Origin: PALSA-1004 sp963804885
Lineage (GTDB): Bacteria > Pseudomonadota > Gammaproteobacteria > Burkholderiales > SG8-41
Length of the DNA: 64,000 nt
NCBI GenBank assembly: GCA_963804885.1
Contig: CAWDSF010000006.1
Span: 1-64,000, forward strand
Direction: 5' to 3'
Of this stretch, positions 29,180 through 39,244 are shown one piece after another (positions within the stretch are counted from its first letter, which is position 1; each line of letters starts with the position of its first letter). The notes under the pieces were generated by a model. The model saw nothing but the letters and a program-made list of their open reading frames with translations, ran no database searches and was not told the origin of the DNA. The position numbers were made by a program, and so were the translations under genes.

Positions 29180-30142
29180 ATGCAATGCTTGATTCATACC
29201 CTGGCTCTGTCACTTGCGCTCGCTGCCGGGCTTGCCGTCGCAGCGGACTATCCCGACAAATCGGTGCGCCTGATCGTCCCATTCCCGCCGGGCGGCGGCA
29301 CCGACACGCTCGGACGCGTACTCGGCGCCAAGCTGGCCGAGCAGTGGGGCCAGCAAGTCATCATCGACAATCGCGGCGGCGCGCAAGGCAATATCGGCAC
29401 GGCAATGGGCGCCAAGGCCGCGCCCGACGGCTACGTGCTTACTCTGGCGCACCAGGGTGCGCTGACCATCAATCCGCATCTCTACAGCAATCCCGGCTAC
29501 GACACGCTGCGCGATTTCGCCGCGATTTCGTCGGCGACCGAGATGGCGTTCATACTCGTGGTCCATCCGTCGCTGCCGGCAAAATCGATGCGGGAACTCA
29601 CGGCGCTGGCGAAACAAAATCCGGGCAAGCTCACCTATGCGTCGTCGTCCTCGGGGCCGCAAATGGCGGGCGAGCTCTACCGGCTGACGACAAAAACCGA
29701 CATGCTGCACATTCCATACAAGGGCGGCGGGCCGGCCACGATCGACCTGCTCGCGGGCCACGTCACCATCATGTTCGCGAATCCGACCGCGACGGTGCCT
29801 CACATCAAAGCCGGCAAATTGCGCGCATTGGGGGTGATGGACGGCAAGCGCAACGAAGCGTTGCCGAACGTGCCCACGGCGATCGAGGCCGGCTACCCGG
29901 AGCTCGGTAATATCATCGAGTGGTACGGCATCGTCGTGCCCGCGGCCACGCCGGCAGCGCTCGTGGCGAAACTCAATTCCGACGTCGTGCGCGCGTTGAA
30001 ATCGCCGGACGTATCCGGCCGCCTGCAGGGAATAGGCCAGACACCGGTGACCAGCACGCCCGAAAAATTCGCCGAGCACATCCGCGCTGAGTACGAGCGC
30101 TGGGGCAAAGTCGTCAAGGCTTCGGGAGCGAAGGCTGACTGA
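29180..30142 (+). CDS. Bug/TctC-family solute-binding protein
   Basis: 320 residues from ATG 29180, preceded by GAAAGGAAG; an in-frame GTG at 29153 overlapping the previous stop is less likely. The signal is LIHTLALSLALAAGLAVAA, then DYPDKSVRLIVPFPPGGGTDTLGRVLG. Pocket marks are IDNRGGAQGNIGTAMGAKAAPDG, LHIPYKGGGPATIDLLAGHVTIMFANPTATV and NIIEWYGIVVP. This reading frame is intact, unlike the genes on each side. Confidence 0.9.
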   Translation: MQCLIHTLALSLALAAGLAVAADYPDKSVRLIVPFPPGGGTDTLGRVLGAKLAEQWGQQVIIDNRGGAQGNIGTAMGAKAAPDGYVLTLAHQGALTINPHLYSNPGYDTLRDFAAISSATEMAFILVVHPSLPAKSMRELTALAKQNPGKLTYASSSSGPQMAGELYRLTTKTDMLHIPYKGGGPATIDLLAGHVTIMFANPTATVPHIKAGKLRALGVMDGKRNEALPNVPTAIEAGYPELGNIIEWYGIVVPAATPAALVAKLNSDVVRALKSPDVSGRLQGIGQTPVTSTPEKFAEHIRAEYERWGKVVKASGAKAD

Positions 30143-30164
30143 AGGCAGGATTGAGGAGCGAGGA

Positions 30165-31140
30165 TTGGGGATTGAGCTAAAGCATTTGGTTATTACCGCG
30201 GGAATCGGCGTCATGCTCGCGGGCGCGGCAACTGCGGCCGATTTTCCCGTGCGCCCGATTCGCCTGATCGTGCCGCAGGCGGCCGGCAGCGCCTCGGACA
30301 CCGTCGCGCGGCTCGTCGCGGCGGAACTCGTGCGCCAGATGAATCAGCAGATCGTCATCGACAACCGGCCCGGCGGTGCGCTGATGATAGGCATGGAGCT
30401 TGTCGCGCATGCGCCGCCCGACGGCTACACGATAGGGTACGGTCCGATCGGCGCGCTGGCGATCGGACCCAACATGGTGCGCGGCCTCACCTTCAGTGTG
30501 CTGAAGGATTTGCAGCCGCTCGCGCAGACGACGACTGGCAGCATGCTGCTCGCGGCATCGCCTGCGACGCCGTTCAAGAGCGTGCGCGAGGTGATCGACT
30601 ACGCGAAGCAGTATCCGGATAAACTATCGAACGCGTCGTCGGGCAACGGCACGCCGGGCCACGTGGGTTTCGAGTTGTTCAAATACATGACCGGCACGCG
30701 CATCGTGCACATTCCCTACAAAGGCGGCGCCGCCGGCACGATCGACCTGATCGCCGGCCAGGTGCAATTGATGATGGAGAGTTCGAATTCGATGACGCCG
30801 CACGTGAAGTCGGGCAAGGTGCGCGGCCTTGCGGTCAGCAGCCCGGCGCGCTCGCCGGCGTTTCCCGGATTTGCCGACGATCGCCGAAGCCGGCGTGCCC
30901 GGCTACGACGCGACGACCTGGACCGGGATAGTCGCGCCGGCCGGCGTGCCGAAAGCGGTCGTGGCAAAGCTCAACGCGGAAATCAACGCCGCGCTGGCCA
31001 CGCCTGCGCTGAGGGAAAAATTGCTCGCGATCGGCTCGGAGCCGGTCATCGGCACGCCCGCGCAGTTCGGCGAATTCATCCGCAAGGAAAACGCCAAGTG
31101 GGCCGACGTGATCAAGCGCTCGGGCGCCAAAGTGGATTGA
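30165..31140 (+). CDS. Bug/TctC-family solute-binding protein (one frameshift)
   Basis: About 325 residues. No ATG is available; TTG 30165, just after GAGGAGCGAGGA, gives a signal ending GAATAA before DFPVRPIRLIVPQAAGSASDTVARLV. QAAGSASD replaces the usual PGGGTD phosphate-loop-like turn, so the binding pocket probably differs. An extra T near 30869 splits it; correction reads FPDLPTIAEAGVPGYDATTW. It ends KRSGAKVD. It is third in the four-gene Bug array. Confidence 0.86.
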
Positions 31141-31179
31141 GCAGGCGGGAAAATGTTTTTCGACACGACGGGAGCAGAC

Positions 31180-32150
31180 ATGACGCGGCGCTGGTTAATC
31201 GTAATTGCACTGGGAGGGCTGGCAGTGTCGGCATTCGCGGCGGACGCGCCGTTTCCGAACCGTCCGGTGCGCATGCTGATCCCTTATCCGGCCGGCGGCG
31301 GGCTCGATCTGCCGGGACGCGCGGTCGCGCAGAAATTCGTGGAGTCGACGGGCGAGCAGATGGTGCATCGACAACCGCGGCGGCGCCGGCGGCCTGATTG
31401 CCGGCGAGATCGTCGCCAAGGCCACCCCGGACGGTTACACGCTGTTCCTCGCCAGCAACGGGCAGATCTCGATCGCGCCGGCGCTCTATCCGAAGCTCCC
31501 GTACGATCCGCTCAAGGATTTCGTGCCGATCACGCATTTTGTCGACACGCCGATGGTGCTGTTCGTGAACGCCCAGTATCCGGTGCAGTCGGTGGCCGAC
31601 CTGATTGCCGCGGCGAAAGCGAAGCCCGGCACGATCGGTGTGCGCACTGTCCGGCGTCGGTGGCGTTTCGCACCTGACGCTCGAACTCTTCAAGTTGCGC
31701 GCCAACGTGAACCTGCTGCCGGTGCCGTACCGCGGTGCTGCGATCGGGCTTGCGGATGTCGCCGGCGGCACCGTACCGGCGATTTTCTCCACGCTCGCGG
31801 CGGCGAAGCCGCTGCTCGACGGTGGACGCATAAGGGCCCTCGGCGTCGCTTCGGCGAAACGCACGGGCGGACTGCCGAATCTGCCGACGTTCGGCGAACT
31901 CGGTTATACCGGCATGGATGCGCCGCTGTGGATAGGCATGATGGCGCCGAAGGGCACGCCTGCCAGCGTGATCGCCAAGCTCGACGCGGAATTCAAAAAA
32001 GCGCTCGCCGCACCGGATGTGCGCGCGCGTCTTGCGACGCAAAGCGCGGACGTCGTCGCCACGGGCACGCGTGAATTCAGCGAAATGATCAAGCGCGACA
32101 CTGCCCGCTGGGTCGAAGTCGTCAAGGTCGCCAACATCAAGATTGAATGA
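31180..32150 (+). CDS. Bug/TctC-family solute-binding protein (two frameshifts)
   Basis: About 323 residues from ATG 31180 (GGGAG ribosome site). Signal RRWLIVIALGGLAVSAFAA, then APFPNRPVRMLIPYPAGGGLDLPGRAV. Inserted bases near 31367 and 31643 must be removed to read MVIDNRGGAGGLIAGEIVAK and TIGVALSGVGGVSHLTLELF. The pocket motif is LPVPYRGAAIGLADVAGG, with Arg in place of the usual Lys. It ends VKVANIKIE. It is the last of the four-Bug array; a palindromic repeat follows. Confidence 0.84.
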
Positions 32151-32169
32151 CTTCGAGAAAAAAAGTTGT

Positions 32170-32340
32170 AGCCGCAGATAAACGCGGATACACGCGGATG
32201 AATTCAAACGCAATATAGTATTGATAGCGGCGACGCCGCGTTGCAAGCGCTGCTTGCGAGTCCCTCGTGTAGTGACTATTGTGATTTCGACGTGAATTCG
32301 TTTTTGAAGCATCCGCGTTTATCTGCGTTTATCTGCGGCT
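32170..32340. repeat. Palindromic intergenic repeat, copy 2
   Basis: Arms AGCCGCAGATAAACGCGGAT (32170-32189) and ATCTGCGTTTATCTGCGGCT (32321-32340) match as an inverted repeat with one mismatch, around a 131-base spacer with no gene. Compared with copy 1 both arms carry G:C where copy 1 has A:T, so pairing is kept. Confidence 0.85.
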
Positions 32341-32373
32341 CAATCCGGTTTAATTCTTAACAGGAGTCGGTAA

Positions 32374-33135
32374 TTGAATCCAAGAAAAGGTTACGGCGGC
32401 AAGACAGTCTACGGCGCGCGCGTCGGCATACTCATGCTGGACACCAAGTGGCCGCGCCCGCCCGGCGATACCGGCAACGCGCAGACATGGCCGTTTCCGG
32501 TCCTCTATAAGGTTATTCCCGGCGCGTCCGCCAAGGTCGTGATCCACGAGCAGGGCAAGGGTCTGGGTCCGGCGTTTCTCGAGGGCGCTGCGCAACTGGT
32601 GAAAGAAGGCGCCGACGGCATCACGACCACCGGCGGTTTTCTCGCCATTTTCCAGGACCAGTTGTCGGCGCACGTCAAAGTGCCGGTCGCGAGCTCGTCG
32701 CTGCTGCAGATTCCGCTCGTGCAACGCACGTTGCCGCCAGGCAAACGCGTCGGCGTCTTGTCCGTGCACGGTGACCGCATCACGCCGGAGCACTGGAAAG
32801 CGTGCGGCGCGCCGCTCGACACGCCGGTGATCGGCACGGAAGGCGGGCGCGAGTTCACGCGCGTGCTGCTCAACGATGAAATCGAAATAGATTATGCGCT
32901 GGCCGAGCAGGACATACTCGAAGCCGGCGAAAAGCTCTTGAAGAAGCACCCCGAAGTCGGCGCGCTCGTGCTCGAATGCCACAATCTGGCGCCGTACTCG
33001 CGCGCGCTCAACGACTTGCTGCGCATACCCATTTACGACGTGTACACGTTCGTGTGCTGGTTTCACTCGGGTTTGCAGCCGCGCGATTTCGGCCATCCGG
33101 GGTCGGCGACACGCCCCGTGTGGCGCGAAAGGTAG
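32374..33135 (+). CDS. Aspartate/glutamate racemase-superfamily protein
   Basis: A 253-residue protein that starts at TTG 32374 after an ACAGGAG ribosome site. Asp/Glu racemase fold marks are VGILMLDTKWPRPPGD at the N-terminus, GITTTGGFLAIFQDQL in the position of the first catalytic Cys (Thr and Gly here, no Cys), and LVLECHNLAPYSRAL with the second Cys. With one of the two Cys missing it is unlikely to be a two-base racemase; relatives include arylmalonate decarboxylase and maleate isomerase. It lies 6 bases before the AtuA-like gene, so a shared pathway is likely. Confidence 0.78.
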   Translation: MNPRKGYGGKTVYGARVGILMLDTKWPRPPGDTGNAQTWPFPVLYKVIPGASAKVVIHEQGKGLGPAFLEGAAQLVKEGADGITTTGGFLAIFQDQLSAHVKVPVASSSLLQIPLVQRTLPPGKRVGVLSVHGDRITPEHWKACGAPLDTPVIGTEGGREFTRVLLNDEIEIDYALAEQDILEAGEKLLKKHPEVGALVLECHNLAPYSRALNDLLRIPIYDVYTFVCWFHSGLQPRDFGHPGSATRPVWRER

Positions 33136-33141
33136 AAGCGC

Positions 33142-34507
33142 ATGGCAGTCGAAGAAATCGTCGGACTCGCGCCGTCGGGCTCGATGGGCAGCGGCTACAA
33201 CCTCGAAGCGTTCGAGCGCGGCCTGGCCGCCAAGCCGCATTTCATCGGGCAGGACGCGGGCACCACCGATACCGGACCGTACTACCACGGCACCGGGCTG
33301 CCGTTCCTGCCGCTCGCGACGTACCGCCACGACATGTCGTTCATGCTGCGGGGTGCGCGCGCTCACCGTATTCCGCTGCTGATCGGCTCGGCGCTGACGA
33401 GCGGCTGCAATGCATCGCTCGCGCAGGCCGTCGAACTCGTGCACGAACTCGCGCGCGAGCACGGACTCAAATTCCGCCTCGCGATCATCAACGCGGAAAT
33501 CGACAAAACGGATCTCAAGCGGCGCATGGCGAAGGCGCCGTTCGAAAGCATCGGGCCTGCCGGCACGCTGACGAATGAGACGATCGAGCGCTGCGGGCCC
33601 ATCGTGGCCCAGATGGGCACGGAGCCCTTCATCCGCGCGCTCGATGCGGGCGCCGATGTCGTGATCGCCGGCCGTGCGTGCGACGACGCGATTTTCGCCG
33701 CGCTCCCTATCCTCAAGGGCTTCGACAAGGGGTTGTCGCTGCATTGCGGGAAAATACTCGAATGCGCGGGGCTGTCGGCGATCCCGTACGATCTGGCCGA
33801 GCCGCTGCTGGGACGCGTGCGCCGCGATCATTTCGAAGTCGAGCCCTGCCATCCCGCGCATCGCTGCACGACGGTTTCCGTAGCGGGACACTCGCTGTAC
33901 GAACGCGGCGACCCGTGCCTGCAGCCCGGGCCCGGCGGCATGAACGATCTGACCGACGCCAGGTTCACCCAGCTCGACGAGCGGCGCGTCACCGTTACCG
34001 GCAGCCGCTTCGTCCCCGACCAGATTTATCGCGTCAAGCTCGAAGGCGCGGAGCAGGTCGGTTTTCGCAGCATCGTGATGGTCGGCATTCGCGATCCGAT
34101 CATGATCAGGCAGATCGATTCGATACTCGCCGAGGCACGCGCGCGCGCCGAAGATCGTTTCAAGAGCGCGGGCGGCGGCATCCATCTCACGTATCGCATC
34201 TACGGCAAGAACGCGGTGATGGGCGACCTCGAGCCCGATACGCATCTGCAGTCGCACGAGATCGGCCTGATGATAGACGTCGTGGCGCCCGCGCAGGAAC
34301 TGGCGACCGGTGTGGCCATGTTCGTGCGCGGCACGCTGCAGCACGCGAGCTATCCGGGCATCGTCACCACCGCCGGCAATATGGCGTACCCGTTCTCGCC
34401 GTTCGGCGTTCCCGTCGGGCCCGGCGTACCGCTTCGCGGTTTATCACCTGATGCCGCTCGCGGAGCCGTGCGAGATTTTCCCGATGACGATCGAGGAAGT
34501 GAAATGA
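33142..34507 (+). CDS. AtuA-family (DUF1446) protein, frameshift near C-terminus
   Basis: About 455 residues. Marks are VGLAPSGSMGSGYNLEAFERGL, FIGQDAGTTDTGPYYHGTG, LLIGSALTSGCNASLAQA and DVVIAGRACDDAIFAALPILKGFDKG. The family is named after acyclic terpene utilisation AtuA, whose chemistry is unproven. An extra C near 34428 makes it look fused to the next gene; without it the sequence reads GPAYRFAVYHLMPLAEPCEIF and stops at 34507. ATG 33142 lies 6 bases after the racemase-like gene. Confidence 0.83.
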
Positions 34508-34827
34508 GCGCCGCGACTCTCTCCGAATTCGCCAAGGTCATCCGCAGCAAAAACGCGGGTCCGTTCGAGCTCACGTTCGACATCATGTTCGACGATGCCG
34601 CCAAGTACGAACGCGTGAAGGCTTCGGGCGTCATCACTGCCGCGCGCATTGCCGAGGCCTACCGCATCCGCGTCGACGACGTTCTGGTGTGCCGCCCGTA
34701 CGATGCGGCGGTCGCATTCAAGATCACGATCCGGCGGCCGACCGGCTCGGGCGATATCGAGGACCGCGACGTGTACGGCTGCCAGCAGCACGTGCCGCTG
34801 ACGCGCATCGAGATTCCGGCGAAATAG
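34504..34827 (+). CDS. DUF4387 domain protein
   Basis: 107 residues from ATG 34504, which overlaps the TGA of the AtuA-like gene (ATGA), so translation is coupled. The sequence includes LSEFAKVIRSKNAGPFELTFDIMFDD and DVYGCQQHVPLTRIEIPAK. In other genomes DUF4387 is found as the small partner of AtuA/DUF1446 proteins. Its function is unknown; a two-subunit enzyme is a reasonable guess. Confidence 0.82.
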   Translation: MSAATLSEFAKVIRSKNAGPFELTFDIMFDDAAKYERVKASGVITAARIAEAYRIRVDDVLVCRPYDAAVAFKITIRRPTGSGDIEDRDVYGCQQHVPLTRIEIPAK

Positions 34828-35222
34828 GCGGCTCCAATAGACGCCGTTCGTGCTGATGTATAGAAGCACGAAAAATGCAACGCTCCACCCTTCGATACCT
34901 CAAAGCCTGTCCTGGACTCGATTCGGGGGCGATAGCTTCCACAACCGATTCGATTTGACGACGTGGCTTAGGCGGCGCGTTGAGTGCGTCGCCAACCAGT
35001 TACCACCCATGTGACCTTGTCGGTCCGATGCCTTGCGTTTCGCTTCATCTATGCGGTGACTTTCCCTCGTCATGCAACGCCCCGCCAACCCGTACGCGGC
35101 AAACGTGTGACTTTTCAGCACTTCGCTTTAACTGCCGTTTTTGGGATAAGCTGTCCAGCAGTCTGCGGGGTCCATTACTCGATATGCGCCCCGCGTGAAC
35201 TCGAGAGGTGGAGGGATACGCC
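34828..35222. other. 395-base gap upstream of the binding-protein/kinase operon
   Basis: No convincing gene. Base composition is less GC-rich than the flanks in places (35060-35160), as expected for a promoter region of the operon starting near 35.2 kb. I could not identify clear -35/-10 or -24/-12 elements. Confidence 0.4.
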
Positions 35223-35232
35223 ATGTCACTCG

Positions 35233-36265
35233 ATGACCGACGCGAGATCTGGACGCCGACGGATGTTTCTCGATCGGCTTGCGCTGGCGGGAACGGCGGG
35301 CCTCCTCGGGGCGCGACCTGAACACGCTGCCGCGGCCGATGCGCCGCCGGAAACGAAGCGGCTGCGAATAGGACAGAGTCCGACCGGGACTTGCTGGGCG
35401 CCGCAGTACCTGGCCGCCGAGATGCTGCGCGCCGAAGGCTTCTCCGACCTTCGTTACGTGCCCGCTGACGCGGGGCAGGTCTACAAGGCAATCGCCGCCG
35501 GCGAGATAGACCTGAGCATGGCGTTTATCGCGCCCTTCGTCGTGCAGGCTGATTCCGGCCAACAAGTCGTGATGCTCGCCGGCATCCATCCGGGTTGCAT
35601 CGAGTTATTTTGCTCGGAGCGCATCCGCGCAATCCGCGATCTTAAGGGCAGGACTGTATCGACCAACGGCCTCGGCAGCCCGAATCATGCGTTCCTCAGC
35701 AGCATGCTTACTTACGTCGGGCTCGATCCGCGGCGGGACGTCAATTGGGTCGTGCAGAAGGAGGATGAGGCGATGCGGCACCTGGCCGAGGGCAAGGTCG
35801 ACGCCCGGCTCGCCGCGCCTCCCTCGAGTTACGTGTTGCGCGCAAAGAAAATCGGGCACGTGGTCGTGAACATGACCACGGATCGGCCCTGGTCGCAGTA
35901 CTTCTGCTGCGTGCTGACGGGCAACCGCGAGTTCGTGCGCAAGAACCCGGTAGCGACGAAACGCGCGGTGCGCGCGATCCTCAAGAGCGCCGACTTCTGC
36001 GCGACTAATCCGGAGCCGAGCGCGCGCGCGCTGGCGGGATTTCTCGCAGGTAACGCGTCTCCTCCCGACCTATGAGCTGGCGATGCAGACGATGCGCGAG
36101 GTTCCTTACGCGCGCTGGCGCGATTACGACACGGAGGACACCGTGCGCTTTTACGCACTGCGTCTGCAGGAGGCTGGGCTCATAAAGTCGACCCCGAATA
36201 AAATTCTTGCGCAGGCAACCGATTTTCGCTTCTTGAACGAGCTGAAGAAGGAGCTGAAGACATGA
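35233..36265 (+). CDS. NMT1/TauA-like substrate-binding protein A (frameshifted)
   Basis: First of four tandem paralogs, about 340 residues. The N-terminus has a Tat-like signal (RRRMFLDRLALAGTAGLLGA), and the mature part starts ETKRLRIGQSPTGTCWAPQYLAAEML. Family marks shared by all four are the turn GIHPGCIELF, the segment GLDPRRDVNWV and TTDRPWSQYFCCVLTGNREF. A better-placed ATG at 35223 (GGAGGG site) is in another frame, so an indel may also lie between 35232 and 35260. A surplus base near 36030-36060 shifts the tail, which continues TYELAMQTMREVPYARWRD to 36265. NMT1-like proteins normally feed ABC importers, but no permease or ATPase gene is nearby. Confidence 0.8.
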
Positions 36266-37260
36266 TCACTCGTCGCGACTTTGTGCAGTTCGGCGCGCTG
36301 GCCGGCGCGGCGAGCCTGTTCGGTGGCAACCGCGAAGCGCTCGGCGCCGAGCCACCTCCGGAGACCAAGCGCCTGCGGATCGCACGGATTCCCGACAATT
36401 GTTATGCACCCCAGTACATGGCCGAGGAGATGTTGCGCGGCGAGGGATTCTCCGACCTTCAGTACGTGCCATTCCCGGGGTCCGCGCCGGTTTACGTTGC
36501 GCTCGCGAAGGGTGAGGTTGACCTGAGCATGGCGTTCGTTTCGGGACATGTGATTCAGGCGGACGCGGGCGCACCGATCGTCATGCTCGCCGGGATGCAC
36601 CCCGGATGCCAGGAACTCTTTGCGTCCAAAGGGATCCGCTCGATTCGGGACCTCAAGGGCAAATCGGTTGCGGTGCTCGCCTTGAATAACGCGCAGCACG
36701 GGTTTCTCGTGAGCATTGTCGGCCATGTCGGCCTGGATCCGCGCCGCGACATCAATTGGATTGTTCTCAGTGAGCAGGAGTCGATCCGGCAGCTTGCGGA
36801 CGGCAAGGTGGACGCTTTCATCGCGTCGCCGCCCACGACCTACGAGCTACGAGCGCAGCGAATCGGGCACGTCCTTGTCAACATGACGACGGACCGGCCC
36901 TGGTCGCAGTATTTCTGCTGCGTGCTGACGGGGAATCGCGAATTCATCCGCAGGAACCCGGTGGCGACGAAGCGCGCGATGCGAGCGATCTTCAAAGGCG
37001 CCAACCTCTGTGCGAACCCCGAGCCCGTCGCCAAGCACCTGGTAAGCCGGGGTTTCTACAAGAACCACGACATGACGCTGCAATTGCTCCGCGACGTGCC
37101 GTATGCACGCTGGCGCGACTTCGACAGCGAAGACACGGTGCGCTATTACGCGTTGCGCCTGCATGAAGCCGGAATGATCAAGTCGAGCCCGCAAAAGATC
37201 CTCGCCGAGGCCACCGACTTTCGCTTCCTGAACGAGTTGAAGAAGGAGCTGAAAGCATGA
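36262..37260 (+). CDS. NMT1/TauA-like substrate-binding protein B
   Basis: Intact, 332 residues, overlapping gene A and gene C by four bases each (ATGA). Twin-arginine signal TRRDFVQFGALAGAASLFGG. Shared marks are GMHPGCQELFASKGIRSIRDLKGK, GLDPRRDINWI and TTDRPWSQYFCCVLTGNREFIRR; the tail DFRFLNELKKELKA is nearly the same in all four copies. The ligand is unknown. The first about 70 bases are almost identical to those of gene C. Confidence 0.88.
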   Translation: MITRRDFVQFGALAGAASLFGGNREALGAEPPPETKRLRIARIPDNCYAPQYMAEEMLRGEGFSDLQYVPFPGSAPVYVALAKGEVDLSMAFVSGHVIQADAGAPIVMLAGMHPGCQELFASKGIRSIRDLKGKSVAVLALNNAQHGFLVSIVGHVGLDPRRDINWIVLSEQESIRQLADGKVDAFIASPPTTYELRAQRIGHVLVNMTTDRPWSQYFCCVLTGNREFIRRNPVATKRAMRAIFKGANLCANPEPVAKHLVSRGFYKNHDMTLQLLRDVPYARWRDFDSEDTVRYYALRLHEAGMIKSSPQKILAEATDFRFLNELKKELKA

Positions 37261-38258
37261 TCACTCGTCGCGACTTTGTGCAGTTCGGCGCGCTGGCCGG
37301 TGCAGCGAGCCTTTTCGGTGGCGACCGTGCAGCGCTCGGCGCCGAGCCGCCGCCGGAAACAACGCGGCTGCGTATCGCGGAGATTCCGAGCACTTGCCGC
37401 AGCCCGGAATGGATCGCCGAGCCCATGCTGCGGATGGAGGGTTTCACGGATGTTCAATACAATCGCGTCGCCGGAACGGTGGGTGTCGAGCGCGCGCTGG
37501 CATCGGGGGAGGCCGATATCAGCGGACATTTTGCGGCGCCCGTCATTCTTCGAATCGAGGCCGGGGACCCCATTGTCATTCTGGGTGGCGAGCACATCGG
37601 CTGTTTCGAACTGCTGGCGAACGAGAAGATCCTGACGATTCGCGATCTCAAGGGGAAGACCGTCGCGGTGCCTGCGCTGGACCCCAGCCCCTATGCGTTT
37701 CTGGCGAGCATGGTGGGGCATGTCGGCCTCGATCCGCGCACGGACATTAACTGGGTCAAGCATCCGGCCAGTGAGTCGATGCAATTGCTCGCCGAAGGCA
37801 AGATCGACGCCTTCCTCGGGTTTCCGACTGATCCGCAGGAATTTCGCGCGCGCAAGATCGGACGCGTTGTAGTCAATAGCGCCATCGACAGGCCCTGGTC
37901 GCAATACTTCTGCTGCATGCTGGTGGGTAATCGGGAATTTGTCCGCAAGCATCCCGTGGCAGTCAAGCGGGCGATGCGAGCCATCCTGAAGTCGGCGGAG
38001 ATCTGCTCATCCAAACCGGAAAGCGTTAGCAAAGCCGCTATCGACAAAGGCCGGGCGAAAGACTACGGCTACGCGCTCCAGGCTATAAAAGGCATCCCAT
38101 ATGGGAGATGGCGGGAGTACAGCGCGGAGGACACAGTTCGATTCTACGCTTTGCGCCTGCGCGAGGCTGGGCTGATCAAGTCCAGCCCGCAGAAGATCAT
38201 CGCGCAGGGCACCGATTGGCGGATCTGGAATGAGTTGAAAAAGGAACTGAAGGTATGA
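37257..38258 (+). CDS. NMT1/TauA-like substrate-binding protein C
   Basis: Intact, 333 residues. It has the same Tat signal as B, then TTRLRIAEIPSTCRSPEWIAEPML. The conserved turn here is GEHIGCFELLANEKILTIRDLKGK, and the shared motif is IDRPWSQYFCCMLVGNREFVRK. The pocket-lining stretch after the signal (residues about 40-95) differs strongly from B (YNRVAGTVGVERALASGEADISGHFAAPVI begins after residue 65), suggesting a different ligand or no ligand. Coupled by ATGA overlaps on both sides. Confidence 0.88.
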   Translation: MITRRDFVQFGALAGAASLFGGDRAALGAEPPPETTRLRIAEIPSTCRSPEWIAEPMLRMEGFTDVQYNRVAGTVGVERALASGEADISGHFAAPVILRIEAGDPIVILGGEHIGCFELLANEKILTIRDLKGKTVAVPALDPSPYAFLASMVGHVGLDPRTDINWVKHPASESMQLLAEGKIDAFLGFPTDPQEFRARKIGRVVVNSAIDRPWSQYFCCMLVGNREFVRKHPVAVKRAMRAILKSAEICSSKPESVSKAAIDKGRAKDYGYALQAIKGIPYGRWREYSAEDTVRFYALRLREAGLIKSSPQKIIAQGTDWRIWNELKKELKV

Positions 38259-39244
38259 GCGGCCGGCGCGAATTTCTGCTCGCCGCAGGCGCGTTGGGAA
38301 TGGCGGGCGCGATGCCCGCGCTCGCTGCGGAAGCGCCGCTGGAAACCACCCGCATCAGAATCGCGCGGACGACGGCCATTTGCTTCGCACCGATCTATGT
38401 TGCCAGCGAAGGCTTATTGCAGGCGGAAGGCTTCTCGGACGTATCCTACGAGCAGCGCGGCATCTTGGACGCGCCAAACTTGATCGTCGATGGGGCGGCT
38501 GATTTCGGCGCGACCGACATTTCCAGCACGCTCGTGAATCTAGACAGGAGCCAGAATCTCGTCGTTCTTGGTGGATTGCACGGAGGCTGCTACGAACTCT
38601 TCACCAGCGGCGACGTCAAGAGTCCCCGCGATCTTAAAGGCAAGAAGATCGCCATTCCCGGATTGCATTCCGGGCGCCATCTGACGCTGACCGCGATGCT
38701 CGCCCATGTCGGCGTCGACGCCAACAAGGACATCAATTGGATCACCCATCCGGCGGCGGAATCGATACGGCTACTGGCCGACGGCAAAGTCGATGCCTAT
38801 CTCGGGTTTCCGCCCGAGCCACAGGAGTTGCGGGCTAAGAAAATAGGCCGCCTGATTCTCAGTATGACCACCGACCGGCCGTGGTCGGAGCACTACTGCT
38901 GCCTGATCATCGCACGGCGCGATTACGTCAAGTCGAACCCGGTCGCCACCAAACGCGCACTGCGTGCGATTCTCAAGGCCGCCGCGATTTGCACCGGCGA
39001 ACCGGAACGTGCGACGCGAGTGTTGGTCGAGCGTAAACTGACGGATAAGTACGATTACGCGCTGCAGATGATGAAGGAACTGTCGTTCTCGCGCTGGCGT
39101 GACTACGACCCGACGGCAAGCCTGCGCTTTTATGCGCTGCGGCTGCATGAAGTTGGAATGATCCGCACGACGCCGCAGAAACTCATCGCGCAGGGCAGCG
39201 ATTTTCGTTTCATCGACGAACTCAGGAAAGAATTGAAGGCGTGA
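38255..39244 (+). CDS. NMT1/TauA-like substrate-binding protein D
   Basis: Intact, 329 residues, the most divergent of the four. Signal SGRREFLLAAGALGMAGAMPALA. Marks are GLHGGCYELFTSGDVKSPRDLKGK, GVDANKDINWITHPAAESIRLLADGKVDAYLGFPPEPQ and TTDRPWSEHYCCLIIARRDYVK. The usual SQYFCC has become SEHYCC. The tail reads DFRFIDELRKELKA. Its TGA overlaps the ATG of the SCO gene, so all four binding proteins are coupled to the SCO and kinase genes. Confidence 0.88.
   Translation: MSGRREFLLAAGALGMAGAMPALAAEAPLETTRIRIARTTAICFAPIYVASEGLLQAEGFSDVSYEQRGILDAPNLIVDGAADFGATDISSTLVNLDRSQNLVVLGGLHGGCYELFTSGDVKSPRDLKGKKIAIPGLHSGRHLTLTAMLAHVGVDANKDINWITHPAAESIRLLADGKVDAYLGFPPEPQELRAKKIGRLILSMTTDRPWSEHYCCLIIARRDYVKSNPVATKRALRAILKAAAICTGEPERATRVLVERKLTDKYDYALQMMKELSFSRWRDYDPTASLRFYALRLHEVGMIRTTPQKLIAQGSDFRFIDELRKELKA

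Noticed and set aside
33142..34827. A 561-residue AtuA-DUF4387 fusion protein
   Set aside because: Explained by a single surplus C; the normal AtuA tail and an ATGA-coupled DUF4387 start are both present.
34962..34984. TGGCTTAGGCGGCGC upstream of the four binding-protein genes as a sigma54 promoter
   Set aside because: GG-N10-GC spacing is present but the rest of the consensus is poor in a GC-rich context, and it is 250 bases from the start codon.
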